DNA of 64,000 bases from Proteromonas lacertae (lineage: Eukaryota; Sar; Bigyra; Opalinata; Proteromonadidae). The stretch is taken from assembly GCA_002245135.1 (NCBI GenBank), contig NGBS01000892.1, positions 39,191 to 103,190 on the forward strand, written 5' to 3'. Below are positions 39,737 through 51,736 of this stretch, in pieces (position 1 is the stretch's first letter; the number at the start of each line of letters is the position of its first letter). Under the pieces are notes generated by a model. That model saw only the letters and a list, made by a program, of their open reading frames with translations. It did no database searches and was not told where the DNA came from. The translations under genes and the position numbers were made by a program.

Positions 39737-39838
39737 TTATTTAATATAATTTATGAAAAAGTGTTTTTAACCTCACAACACACACATAAAAATAAAAATT
39801 ATAAATATTCATTAACAAATACAAAATGTATATATATA

Positions 39839-42127
39839 CTATGTAGGAGGATTGTCATTCTTTAAATTATTACTGTCATTATGATTTCTGTAATTCACAC
39901 TATTATTAGCAACCTTTATACTCTTCATCGTCTTATTTGTACCAGAAGTAAATGCAGCAACACTAAATTCAGTTGCTAGTGTAGCATATCCATAAGCCAT
40001 ACATCCTTCATTAGTTGCACATGTTGCTGGAATATAAACATTATTTCTACTCATTGTATCAGTATCATTTGTCTCAAATTGATTATTGTTTTTATTTATT
40101 CCATTAAATTTAGGCAGTAATCCAACACCTCCTGCTGGTAAACCACCATTTACAACTCCACTAGGTGTAGCTTGATTATTACTCTCAATTCTATTCTTCA
40201 AATCAACCTTATAACCACCAAATATTGTAGGAATATCTTCCAATTGAAAACAACTATTTGGATTAGTAATTCTTCCTCTACTCATTGGATATGAAAATCC
40301 AGTTTCAGCATCAGTAACAGCATTTTCACATATTCTTATTCTAATAGAATATTGTAATGATTTATGAAAATCAGCATATTCTTCTAACCAACTATAAGGT
40401 TCTTCCATATATTCAGCTTGTGGTGATTTTAAAAACCAAGGAAAGTGATTCTCTAATTGACTATATACTATCATTGAAGCTTTATCTAACACTTCTGATC
40501 CATTCACATTCTCACTTGGATTGTCATAATACTTTATAATGGCTGCTTTAACCTCATTTGGAAGTAAAACTATTGGTTTTGTTGCATTTGCTGAGATATA
40601 AGTTGGAATCAATTTAGATAACATTGGATGAATCCTATCAACATGATTTGTACTGAATTTCTTAAACAATTGATAATCTTCCCAGAAACTAAGTAAATTA
40701 TCAAGTTTATCTTTCGCTAAATACATTCTAAAGCATTCTCTATATACATCATCAGTCAAAATATGTGTAGCTAACTTTGGTCTTAAATTTTCTTTCTTAA
40801 CATCATTTCCTAAAGAATAATAAATAAAGAGTGAAAAGATATGAGATATTGTAATTAACAATGCTAAATATATTCTGTTTGGTCCAATAAAGTATTCTTT
40901 TGATAAAACTATCGCTGTAATGTAATAGGTAATCATTAAACAGGATAAGACTATTCTCCATATTTGATATAAATATAAAGAACTTGACTTACTGATAATA
41001 TTGTACAAAGTGTAATAATGAATAGTAAACACTTTAATAATTAACTATTCAAACAGAAATATAATATATAATTATACAGGTAATATGTAAATAAAGAGAG
41101 ATGGATTATTATCACAAAATGACAATGTATAATTCAATCCACTTAATAAATCAACACTTCTACCATATTCATAATAATAAACATATCCAATAACAATTAA
41201 ACTATATAAATATAATAATATATTATATACATAATCTGTAGTGTTAGAATAATAGCCATTCTTAATGCTAAAAACAATATATTATTCTTTATGACCAACT
41301 CCTTTTTATCTTCATAATACATATATTGAGCCAATGAAATTGCAGATGCTGCATGAATTCCATGAGATATTCCGCCAAGAAATATTACCGTTACACAATA
41401 ACTATTACTATTAGAAAATGATAGTAATCCTTCATATAATGAGATTAATAAAATTCCTAATATGTAGGAAACTATGTATTGTGGTGGTAAATATTGTTTG
41501 TACATGTCAAAATGTTTGTAAGAAAAATAAATAACCACAAACCAGAGAATGGCTAATAATCCACACATTATTAATTCTATTATGGATGCTAGTTTCATCA
41601 TACTCTTTTTGTCTATGAATAAATTAATATAAAATGATATAAATACAACATTTAACTATCTCATTATGTGGTAGTTTTGTTTCTTTACATTTAACAGTTT
41701 CTTTGTATTTATAAGATACTAACATGTTAGAATTATCATCACAATTACCTTCTGCTATCTCTATATCATCTGTGGTACAAAATCTGAAATCATTTACTAT
41801 TTTTATTGATAACACCTTACTATCTTCAGGATTTAATTGATCATAACAATATATGGGAATAATTTCGTCATGTAGGGTAAGATCAACGTTGTTGAGAAAA
41901 ATAGTAAAGTACTGCAGTGCACCTGGTAGTACAGTAAATACTTGTTTGTCTGATGAAAAATAAGAGCTTTTAGGTATATAAACTGCAGAATTGGTCAATC
42001 CTGTGTTTGAAATACTAAACTGGTATTTATTACTGTGAGTCTCATTTAATTTTATTTCTTTCTTATCAATATTACACTCCAGACAATAAGATAAAGAAAT
42101 GATGAATATAAAAAAATAAAAATTCAT
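39839..42127 (-). CDS. Seven-transmembrane protein with cytoplasmic RGS domain
   Basis: Four exons joined across introns 41613-41646, 41202-41230 and 41045-41077 (34, 29 and 33 nt) give 730 residues. It begins with a signal peptide (MNFYFFIFIISLSYCLE), then a roughly 150-residue extracellular region with several cysteines. Seven hydrophobic helices follow, the first LASIIELIMCGLLAILWF and the last IYLALLITISHIFSLFIYY. The cytoplasmic part has an RGS-like helical bundle with ECFRMYLAKDKLDNLLSFWEDY and VLDKASMIVYSQLENHFPWFLKS. The C-terminal tail is Asn-rich. RGS domains speed GTP hydrolysis by G-alpha; 7TM-RGS fusions are known in plants and protists. A G-alpha gene lies at 57.5 kb in this window and is a plausible substrate, by inference only. 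Confidence 0.88.
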
Positions 42128-42356
42128 AACGATTTAAAAACGGCTATATTAAAAAACACAATAATATCAATATAATTAGAGATAGAAATGATTTCATGTA
42201 TTGTAATATTTTTGAGATTATAAGCAATTGAATTACATCAAAATTGCATTTGCCTTCAAGAATTTAATAAGATATTTACATCTAAATCTTTCAGTTCAAC
42301 AATTTTTATATAACAAAGCAATATACTGCATATAAATTAAATTAAATTCATATAAT

Positions 42357-43608
42357 CTAAGAAAAATTATCTTTGGATTGTTTAATCTCAGTATCTACTT
42401 TAGACTTTATCTCATTAATACTTTTCTCGATATTTTCTAACTCTTTGTTCGTTTCTTCCATTAATTTATTCATTCTATTTATCTCCTCTTCCATTTTATC
42501 TTTCTTTTCATCACTCTCATCTATCAACTCTTCTTTTCTTCTTAAATCAAGTAAACGTCCTTCAATACTATCAATAATCTCTATTTTTATTGAACTATCA
42601 TTATTTCTATCATGATTTGGACTTAAATTATGACTATTTGATATATAATCATTAAATTCTCCTGTTGATCCAAGTGATGGAGAGTATGGATAATCGTTTG
42701 AACCAATTGATGCAAAAGAATCACTTCCAAGTCTGTAAGGTAATAATTCTTTCAACTTTGAATTATCTTCTTCCATTTCAGCTAATTGATTGCTTAAATC
42801 TATAATTATATCTTCATTTTTTTCCAACTCTTTTTCTCTTTCTTTCAATTGATTGGATATTTCTACCATTCGTTTTGTTAATTCTTCCATTTTGTTTAAA
42901 TCAACTTCATTAGATAACATATCCATCATTTCTTCTATTTTATTTTCTATAAATGCTTGATATTCATTATGGTGTTTTTCTATTAAATTAATCCTTTCAA
43001 TATTTTTAATTTCATTTGATAGTATGTTTATCTCTTTTTCTTTTGCTATTAATTCTCTTTTATATCTTTCATTCTCTTCTTTGATCTTATTGTTTTCATT
43101 TAGTAAATTTGTATAATTTGTATTTAAAGTGTTATCTAGTGATTTACAATCATTCAAATTTGATATTGTTTCTTCCAAATTACTTCTTTCACTTTCAATT
43201 TCTTCAATATATTTTTGATATTGTTGTACTTGACATACTAATTCTCTTTTTTCATTTTCAATAACTTCAATCCTATAATTGAGTTTTTCTATTTGATCTA
43301 TTAATGTTATATTTTTTGATAATGCATCAACATCATCATTTTTGTATTCATTTTCGATATCATTTGTATATTCTTCATCGTTATTGCTAAATAAACTAAT
43401 CTGCTGCTCCAACATTTCACACTCTTTACATTTTTGTTGATACATCCAGTCCAACTTATTTAATTCGTATTTCAGTACCGTACTATCGTATTCTTCATAA
43501 TTATCTTCTATTGAATTCTATATACACTTAAAGTGATAAATATACAACATATTCCGAAATTTCCTTTGAATTTGTTTCCTTATTTGCTATTGATTCATTT
43601 TCATTCAT
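42357..43608 (-). CDS. Coiled-coil protein
   Basis: Two exons (43608-43546 and 43517-42357, intron 28 nt) give 407 residues. Nearly the whole protein is charged heptad-like sequence rich in Glu, Lys, Asn, Ile and Leu (for example NYRIEVIENEKRELVCQVQQ), broken by a Ser/Asn/Asp-rich linker around residues 280-330, then more coiled coil to the C-terminus. No motor head or catalytic motif is seen. A structural, tethering or cytoskeletal role is likely; nothing more specific is supported. Confidence 0.8.
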
Positions 43609-44041
43609 TTATAGCTCAATATTATTAAAGAATAATGACGAAATTTAAATTACTGAAACAAACACGTTTGATAATCTATTTTGAATAATTCTTGTATTAT
43701 GATTTATTACAAAAAATAGAGTAGATATAAACAGAAAATGATATAATTCACATGTAATAATATTAAAAATAATGTAATCTAAGAATAAAATATATTTCGA
43801 TAATTTAAGCTAGTAATCTACTTAGTAAGATCATTCTAATGTATTCTAAAGGTTAATTATGTTATTTACTCTTATAAATATTTACTATTCTTTTAATTGC
43901 AATATTCTTAAAATCAAACGACATTTGAGGAAATAAGAATAAAATAAAGGAGATAATGTATTATAATATGGTTTTTATTGTATTTCTTTTGAAAAAACTA
44001 ACAATTTTATCATTACAATTTAAAATACACATATATATCAT
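43609..44041. other. 433-bp intergenic region
   Basis: AT-rich DNA between the 3' end of the transporter gene and the start of the coiled-coil gene. It should contain the coiled-coil promoter and the transporter 3' end. No ORF, RNA gene or repeat was recognised. Confidence 0.5.
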
Positions 44042-45537
44042 TTAAAATATTAAAATATAAGAAAAATTAAACAGAATAAATGGAATTGTGATTAACATCA
44101 GTACAATACCAATTACAAGTGTTACTATACTTAACCATTTATATTCAACATTTGGACATTTGTAATACAGCAATGAAGGAAAGATAAATCTATAAATTAA
44201 TAAACATTTATTTATACATAATTAGAATAGCAACTGTTGATCCAATCAATTCACATAATATCAAAATATTAGAAACAAAAGAACCAACAACTACAACAAA
44301 CCCATTGAAGAACATAATTGAACATAGTTGAACAGAAAATGAAGCAGATTCAACAGATAATAAATGATAAAGACTTGATAAAGCAGGATATACATACAAA
44401 GGAATAACAAATAATACAACAATAAAGAACAACTATATATATATATATATAAACATAAATAAATAAATATACTAAAATTGGTATAACAGAAGTGTCAGTA
44501 TCACTATCATCTAAATCCTCTAAAATATTGGACTTTACGTTATTATCAAATATCCAAAATCCACATATACCAACAATACAATCTAATAATATACAAAATG
44601 TAGTTGACATGAAATTAACGATATTTAACCGTGTTTGTTGCATCATATATGTTTTCTTACGAACTGGATAATTAATATCGATTTGGTGGGTTATTACTGG
44701 TAGATATACTTGATAAACTATTTATTAAAAATAACAATTAAATATATATATATATATATATATATACTACATAAAAAACAAAACACTGGTAATGACAATA
44801 TATAATCTTTTAATGAAAGTGGTATTGTATTTAATATCTGATTAGAAGGATGCAATATTGCTTCTTTTATAAGTATAATTAGAATTAATATTATAAATAG
44901 AGAAGTTACAATACACATATAAATATATGAATATCTGTGAACTAATGTTTTAATAACTGAAGTGAATGTCAAAAATATGAATAAGCACGGCGCTATTACC
45001 TATTTAACAAAAATAATATAATATTTTTTATACATATATGTGACTGTGTGTGTTAAACGATACATAAAGAAATGAATATACATACTGTCTCAAAGACGTT
45101 AGAAATGTGACACATATACCAAAATTGTATATTATAAACACTATATCAATCATATTCTCAAACGCTTGGTTGTATATGATTGATCCAAGAGATGAAAATG
45201 AGTCTGCTTTTGTTTCATCAATAATTCTCTTTATAAAGAAACATGTGATTGTTGACAATCCAAATATCATAAAAAATGTGAGTATAGCTATTATAATTCC
45301 ACTAAAAGACATCGTTATTGGAGTTGAAAGGATAGCAGGTGATAAAATTGAGTAAGATATTGACATTATTGATAATTTGAATGTTAAAGAATTACTAGCA
45401 AATGGACTAGGTAGTTGAGCTAAATCACTCTCTGTCTCAGTAAGAGTTAGGACATTTCTTATAGAATCATTGTCAGTAATGTGTAAATAACCAATTGGAG
45501 ATATAAAAAAGTCATCTTCCTCAAGAATTTCATCCAT
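44042..45537 (-). CDS. AAAP-family (SLC38-like) amino-acid transporter
   Basis: Start ATG at 45537 (MDEILEEDDFF). The model gives 432 residues with introns 45044-45085, 45000-45033, 44718-44770, 44433-44472 and 44190-44217. A short acidic cytosolic N-terminus is followed by about ten hydrophobic helices. The first region SISYSILSPAILSTPITMSFSG resembles the unwound TM1 of AAAP transporters, and the last helices include GSTVAILI then FIFPSLLYYK. Two introns carry TA dinucleotide runs. The first junction can be read as one 82-nt intron or as two introns around a 10-nt micro-exon (45034-45043); both keep frame. Expected role: amino-acid transport at the plasma or a vacuolar membrane; the substrate is not predictable. 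Confidence 0.85.
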
Positions 45538-45546
45538 AATCAAAAA

Positions 45547-45562
45547 GTTTCTACGTAGAAAC
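45547..45562. promoter_or_regulatory. Perfect 16-bp palindrome upstream of the transporter
   Basis: GTTTCTACGTAGAAAC is a perfect inverted repeat 10 bp upstream of the transporter start codon. The same half-site (CGTAGAAA / TTTCTACG) forms a stem-loop in the shared PP2A/LRR upstream region at 50569-50594, which argues for a recurring regulatory site. Confidence 0.5.
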
Positions 45563-45658
45563 TGTTCCTTTTTTGTTATTTTTCTAGTTATCTAGCAATC
45601 CAAACAAGTATTATTAATAATCAAATTATAATAGATTATAATAAATATCATAAATTAA

Positions 45659-47036
45659 CTAAGCATCTACATAAGAAGGCTGATTACTTACATTTCCTTC
45701 ATTAATAATTTTTGAATTACTAACTTTTCTCTTTACAGTAATCTGTTGGGGAGTAAATGATATATGGTTAGAATCATCATTTTTATCAGGAGTTCTAATA
45801 GTATGTAAAGATCCGCCCCTTGTACGTCTACTACGTCTTACATCTTTCAATATTGAACCAGATCTAGTTATATTATACGAGGTAGCTATTATTAGAGATG
45901 GTGAAGAATTTGAATAATCCTGGGATAGATTGTTATTCAATACGGATGGTTTTGTCGGTGTTGTTTTACCTGAAGCATATTGATTACTTATCGAAAGACA
46001 ATATTCAACAAAATAATTATTGATTTTGTTACTAAGATCATCAGGAGAAACTACTCTTAAATACCTTAGTAAAAATGGATGTAAATTAGTGATATTGGTA
46101 GTAGTAAAATTAGGATTATATTTTTCTATTACTTTATATACAATGGAGAGGTAAGAAAATTTAAATCATCTTCATCACATTCATAATCATATCTATAACG
46201 ATGAGGATGATTTAAAAGAACTGAACCAATCGCTTTTTTACAACTTTGTTTTGGAAATGCATTATTATGGGTCATTTTATAAAATCTAATGGATTTAATA
46301 TTCTTTCTTCTATCTAATATAGAAATAATCTCAGAATCTTTAAAAATAAAATTTCGAAGTGATTGTCTCACTTTAAATATTGGTTCCCATACAATCCATG
46401 ATTTTGTGACTAATGAATAAAACTTAGAAATGTTGATTTTATTATCGTGATCTCTATGAATTATACTTAATTATAAATTAATACAAATCTGAAATGTTAA
46501 ATAAAACTGTTACAGTTTCTTCACTACAGTATCTGTTTAATATTTGTTCTAAAAGATTCAATATATCTTCTAAAGATATAAGGACAGAGTTACTGTTAAA
46601 AGAATGAATTAAATAATAAAAAAGGACAGTAGTTGGACTAAATACGAATACTATTACAAACTGAAAAAATGTATTCCAGTCTAATGTTCTTGCATCTATA
46701 CATAATTAATAAAAAGATATAAAAATGCAATACTTCCTTTAGAAAAAAAGTGAAAATACAGAGGATATGCATGAGTTCTGATTTTATTCCCAAACAATGT
46801 TGGTATATACTTCATTATGATGAAATCTCTGTATAATAATAATGTATGTTTTATACTGCTTAATTGAAATATAAGCACATCTAATCAGGTTTATTTCTTG
46901 GTTGTTTACTACAAATAAAGCAATAGAGTGTACAAAAGAAAAATGATGCTAAATCGAATGAAATATCATCCAAATCATTCTTATCCAATGCATCTGATTT
47001 GGTCGCATCACGAGTATTTTCATTCGGCTTATTCAT
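45659..47036 (-). pseudogene. EF-hand-like/TM family, copy 5 (one apparent frameshift)
   Basis: Fifth member of the 8-14.6 kb family. Start ATG 47036 (MNKPNENTRDATKSD). Introns 46909-46933, 46829-46856, 46696-46733 and 46454-46484 match positions in the tandem copies; the intron in the hydrophobic segment is absent. It carries DWNTFFQFVIVFVFSPTTVLFYY, loop DLDHDNKINISK (Lys at position 12), VRQSLRNFIF, ILDRRKNIKSI, NHPHRYRYDY. At about 46147-46158 the frame must shift: the spliced length leaves a remainder consistent with one missing base, after which the family sequence resumes and runs to a tail with SILKD. It is either a pseudogene with a young lesion or an intact gene with one sequence error. 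Confidence 0.6.
46147..46158 (-). other. Frameshift site in family copy 5
   Basis: On the minus strand the coding frame reads through AATTTTCTTACC into stops, whereas paralogue-like sequence (LSIVYKVIEKYNP) continues in another frame. One extra base here would join them. Confidence 0.5.
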
Positions 47037-47829
47037 TCACTATGAGTAATTAATTCATTTTTCAAATTCAAACTATTACTCAAGCCTTCTTCTTCATTTC
47101 TGTTATACAGTTATAGAATAGCTGCAAAAAGCTTATATGAAAAATATTAGGGTTATGTGAACCATTGTTTTGGAATAAAGGTATAGATAAGGAGATAGAA
47201 GTGATATGATGTAATTATATCTATTGCTTTTCATATATGTGGTATTATTTTAGTTTAAATATATAGTTATATGTCCTTACAGTTGGAAAACGGGTTATAG
47301 TTTACATGCCTGTCTAGTTAATGTAATTAAGGTTTATAATCACACCTCATTTAGTTATCTCATATTACATAAGTACATATATAGACAACCATTTTAATTG
47401 TCATATTTATTACTGAGTATATCTAAGAGGGTGACTAAAATCCATTATATATTATATCTGCATTAGACTATCTATATAATTAGCACTATGGTTGCATTCA
47501 TTATATTTTTGCTCAATTTTAATGCTTATTATATAGCCTCTAATGCAGTCCAAAAACGTGAAATACTTGCTGCCTTTGCTATAATATGGTAATAATTTTA
47601 AATTACTTAAATATATTCACATAAATATTTGTTAATCCATGTTAGAAATGATATGATATAAAATAACGATCGAGCCATTAAATTGTATTCAAGCCTGTAG
47701 TATAGATTCAGCAAGATAATTGGCCAAAAATAATCATTTCAAATATGTATGCGATGTATGTTCGTATGGTTTTATATTTACTAGTTGTTCATCATGCAAA
47801 TGTAGGCGCAACATAACAGAGTTCGGTCG
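47037..47829. other. 793-bp region without a resolved gene
   Basis: AT-rich. A short ORF at 47488 (MVAFIIFLLNFNAYYIASN, then a stop at about 47590) is hydrophobic at its N-terminus and might be the first exon of the gene ending at 48324, but I could not find splice sites that keep frame. Nothing else was recognised. Confidence 0.4.
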
Positions 47830-48324
47830 TTGGAAAAGAGGGTATTATCTTGTTGTTATACATTTAGACGTCTGAAGAAGACTTGCAATTTTTGTCTAGA
47901 GAAAAAGAAAAAAATCTGGGAAGAAAGAAAGAAAATGATGGAAGAATATAAGCAATCTGAAGTAGATGGTCAAATGGAGTATGTTGAAGGTAAAGAACAC
48001 ACCACTTATACATACAATAGTTCCCAATACGAGAATAATAGTATTCAAGAAATAAATAGCTGTAGTTTGTCAAAAACCGAAAATTGTGTAAATAACCAGC
48101 TTCCCTTAAGGCCATATCCCATTTCTAATATTAGCAAAGATGAAACTATAGATTCCATAGCTGTACATAAGAAAATATTATCCCAGAGACAAAAATCAGT
48201 AATTTGGGTTTCAGTAGATAGAAGAAATAAGAGATGTATATATAATCCTGTTTATCGTTCATCTATATATGCTTCTCTTATCACACCGCTTCGAAAGATA
48301 GACCAGTCTGCTCAAATACAATAA
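47830..48324 (+). CDS. Hypothetical protein, 3' exon(s); 5' end unresolved
   Basis: An open frame of about 164 codons with no early ATG (the first codon at 47830 is TTG), so it is probably the last exon of a longer gene. Visible parts: a Cys/Lys-rich start (LKKTCNFCLEKKKKIW) followed by a Lys/Glu-rich helix, an Asn/Ser-rich middle, and a C-terminus with QRQKSVIWVSVDRRNKRCI and YNPVYRSSIYASL. A possible intron at 47841-47866 would also keep frame. No family recognised. Confidence 0.45.
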   Translation: MEKRVLSCCYTFRRLKKTCNFCLEKKKKIWEERKKMMEEYKQSEVDGQMEYVEGKEHTTYTYNSSQYENNSIQEINSCSLSKTENCVNNQLPLRPYPISNISKDETIDSIAVHKKILSQRQKSVIWVSVDRRNKRCIYNPVYRSSIYASLITPLRKIDQSAQIQ

Positions 48325-48517
48325 TTAGTTATTTTTATAGATTCTAAGCTAGCTAGATATTTAATTAGAAAACATATTATCAGCTCTTTTAACTTATTTT
48401 ATTTCATCTAATAAATAAGAAATCTTCGTTGTAATAATAATGTATTTTGTTATTAATATAAACTAAATAAAAGAATAATAAGAATAATATAATTAAAGAA
48501 GAAAGTCTAATATTTTT

Positions 48518-50356
48518 TTAATGTGGAATAGCTGTAAGTGCTTTATTAGCGAAGTATTTTACATCAGTATCGCTATCACTTGTCATATTCATCAAAACTG
48601 GTCTTATTTTAGATTCAATAATACTTTTATCTACATAGGAATACATAGCTTCAACTGTCTTTGAAATATTAAATCTGATGTTTGCAATTGGGTCAGTCAC
48701 TAAACCAAGTACCATTGGTAGCAATGTATTATGATTGAAATCTTTAGTCACGACGGTAGCTAACTGTCTAATAGCGCTTAATCCTGTCAATCTATATAAA
48801 TAATTCTTTTCTTTCAATAATTCAACTAAGAATGGAATTACATGTATTTTGGCCCATCCTTCTCCAAATGTCTTTATTAATCTTGTTATATTGGAAATAC
48901 CAGCTTCTCTAATAGCAAATACATTATCTCTCAACCAATTCAAACAGATGTTTGTTAAATCAGTTTCAAAGAATTTTTCACCTAGTTGTTCACCTAATGG
49001 TGGTATATAGTCAATAATTGCTAATCTAATTCTCCACTGTTGATCTTCAGCTAATCCTTTTATTGATGGTAATAATGTTTGTGATAATTTCTCTACACCA
49101 ATCACCTGACCTACATGGTCTAGTTTAGATAATATATTAAGTCTAACTTGACTGTTAGCATCTTTCAATAATGTCATAAACAAGGGAATTAAATAGTCTA
49201 AAGTTCTCTTTTCTTCAAGCTTGATACTCAAGCCCATTAAACTACTGGCTAATGCAGCTCTGACATGTTCATTTTCATCAGTGACAAGTTTTTGTGCAAT
49301 TGGTATATAAATCTTCATAATTTGTTCTGCATCTAAGTTATTGCATACAGCAGTTATATTAAAACAACTAGCAGTTCTTACTTCAGCTTCTTTATCAGAA
49401 ATTAAGTTCTGATATAATTCATCAAGCTTATTTTGTGTAATTGTTTTACCAAATGTTTCGCATAAATCTGCCATCTTATTGGCTACTGAATATCTAATTC
49501 TCCAAGCCATATCTGTACCTAATTTCAAAACAACTGGTAAAATCTTCTCATTTCTCTCCTGTTCTTTCATTATTTTACCTAAACAAATACAATTGTCAAT
49601 AGCTAATAATTTCACACTATCTTGGTCATCTTCACTCAATGTCACAAATTTTGGATACATTATTGATTGTACAAGGTCAGGAGACACCACTTCTAATAAT
49701 TTAGAGAAATATAATGCAGCAGAACGACGAACCATAGGTGTGCTATCTTTACAACAACTTTCATACAAAATTAAAACTTCTTTTTTCTTTCCATTGTCTT
49801 TTAAACGTTTGTATAATGTGTGGAATAAACCACAGGCGGAGATTCTGCTAGTAAACCAATCTCTCTTGGCTAAACGATCTACTAATGGTAAGAGATATTG
49901 TAAAATGTGTTCATCAGACATTTGATCGGATATTTTGACAATGGATGAGATGGCCATATCTCTAACTGTACTTTCTTCTACTGTGGCTAGCGATTCGAGT
50001 GGTACTAATAAATGATAGGCATTTTCTGGTCCTCCTACAAGTGGGACAAAATTGCCTAATCCTTCAGATAAAATTAATAATACTTCATCCTCATCATCGA
50101 TTGAATCTATAGAATAATAGCTTTGTGAGAAAAATACCATTAAGAAAGGGCAATAATTCGTTGATTGTTCTTTCTGGTCCTAATGCTTTTGCTATGAATA
50201 TTAAAAATTATATAATACCTATTACATCAAGACGTTTCATAGATTTCAATCTAAGTTGAACATCTTCATTCTTCAACTCATCTATAAGCAAAGCGATTGG
50301 ATAGAGGTTGCCTTCATCGTCTATGGTATTAGATTGCTTGTAAGTATACCTGCCAT
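48518..50356 (-). CDS. PP2A scaffold (A/PR65) subunit
   Basis: HEAT-repeat scaffold of protein phosphatase 2A, which holds the catalytic C subunit and a variable regulatory subunit. Exons joined across introns 50321-50349 (29 nt), one of 27 nt (about 50218-50244) and one of 31 nt (about 50107-50137) give 583 residues, close to the usual 580-590. The N-terminus [25 protein letters not shown] is highly typical. Fifteen HEAT repeats are expected; hallmark blocks include [48 protein letters not shown] start at 50140 would read through the third intron and is wrong. It is divergent from the LRR gene (286-bp gap). Confidence 0.97.
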
Positions 50357-50568
50357 TTCAAAATAATTTAAAACGATATGGATTTAAAAACCAAAATTTA
50401 ATGATTACACTTACCACAGCAACATGAAACAAGCCAAGCTCATTCTATTTATGTAATTTTTGCTTGCTTATACTCATCAAAATGTGTTTTTTATACTTTC
50501 ATTGATAAATAAAAGATGATTTCTATGTGATAGAAACAATAGAATGAAATTAAGATTGAAACGACATA

Positions 50569-50594
50569 AACGTAGAAACTTTTATTTCTACGTT
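50569..50594. promoter_or_regulatory. 10-bp inverted repeat in the PP2A/LRR divergent promoter
   Basis: AACGTAGAAA, a 6-nt spacer, then its exact reverse complement TTTCTACGTT. It lies 49 bp upstream of the LRR start and about 213 bp upstream of the PP2A start. It shares the GTAGAAA half-site with the palindrome at 45547. Confidence 0.5.
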
Positions 50595-50642
50595 AAAGAA
50601 AACTTCAGAAAACATAGAAAGAGAGTGAAACATTAGCGCATA

Positions 50643-51664
50643 ATGGAAGATACAGAAATTAAAACTATTTTAAGCAATAATGGCGTTGTATAATACATTA
50701 GATATCTATTTTTTGTAGTTATTAGAAGAGAAAATGAAAAACGGCAGTCCTTTGAGAGTAAAGAGAGTTGGTAGCAATGACAGTGGTGGAACAAGTCCAA
50801 ATAGTGCAAATAATAGAGTTAAAGAAGAAGAAATTCCAGATGATTTGAGTATTTTATTTCTTTCTATTATATAATAGAAAAGAGGATTGATGAAGTTGTT
50901 GATAGATGTGTAAAGGATGATAAGAATGACATGAATTTATGGAAATGTAGATTTTATATATTATGTTGTTTTTATAGATCATATGGGTGATATTGGTATG
51001 AAATATTTTTGCATAAGATTAGAACAACAACAGAAACAAATAAGTCATGTAAAAGATATAGATTTACAGAGTATAATGATAAATTTATCTTTAATTAGCA
51101 AACAACTTGACTTCAAATGGTATTAATACATTTTGTAGTATCCTTCAATTATTTCCAAATCTAGAAAGGCTTGAAATTGGAATAAATCCAATTGAAGTTA
51201 AAGGAATTAAAATTCTATCTGATAATCTTCATTTAATCCCAAAATTACAGAAATTAGGATTGGGTGGTTGTAATTTAGGAGATGATGGAATAGAACAATT
51301 AAGTCTTCATTTAAAAGATATTTCTCAATTAGAGTTATTGAATATACAAAACAACAGTATTACTGATAAAGGAGTAGAAGTATTTTGTAAATATATTGAA
51401 AATATTCCCAAATTATATGAATTATCTCTTCAAGAGAATGAATTAAGTAATAATGGAATTGAATTGCTATCTGACAGTATAATGAAATGTGAAGAATTGC
51501 AAATATTATCTTATTATGATAATCAGATGAATAATGGAGAAGATATGAGAAGAAAAATAATTAACAATCATCCCAACAAAGAGATGTGTATTTATGTATA
51601 TGAAGATGAAATTCATGCAGAATTGGATAAAATGGTGGATGATACATTAAGAAGTCTGGAATAA
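50643..51664 (+). CDS. Leucine-rich-repeat protein (RNI type)
   Basis: Five exons (50643-50687, 50719-50848, 50878-50946, 50978-51070, 51099-51664; introns 31, 29, 31 and 28 nt) give 300 residues. A Ser/Gly/Asn-rich N-terminus is followed by LRRs of the ribonuclease-inhibitor type with about 28-residue spacing (for example LQKLGLGGCNLGDDGIEQLS, LELLNIQNNSITDKGVEVF, LYELSLQENELSNNGIELL). No NB, F-box or GAP catalytic motif is seen, so a protein-interaction role is all that can be said. The C-terminus is acidic. Confidence 0.88.
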
Positions 51665-51736
51665 TACATGTTATGATAATAATTACTCGTTTTTAATACA
51701 TTTGTTTAATAAAAGAATTGTTTTGTTAAAAATGAT

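Noticed and set aside
44730-44770. TA dinucleotide run as a regulatory or mobile-element feature
   Set aside because: It lies inside an intron of the transporter gene and is a simple microsatellite.
47488-47590. Short hydrophobic ORF as a stand-alone small membrane protein
   Set aside because: Only 34 codons in AT-rich DNA; no conserved motif, and no splice joins it in frame to the downstream exon.
50107-50140. Start of the PP2A gene at 50140 (MVFFSQSYY)
   Set aside because: Those codons are an unspliced 31-nt intron; splicing joins PFLN to DSIDDEDE and recovers the typical N-terminus from 50356.
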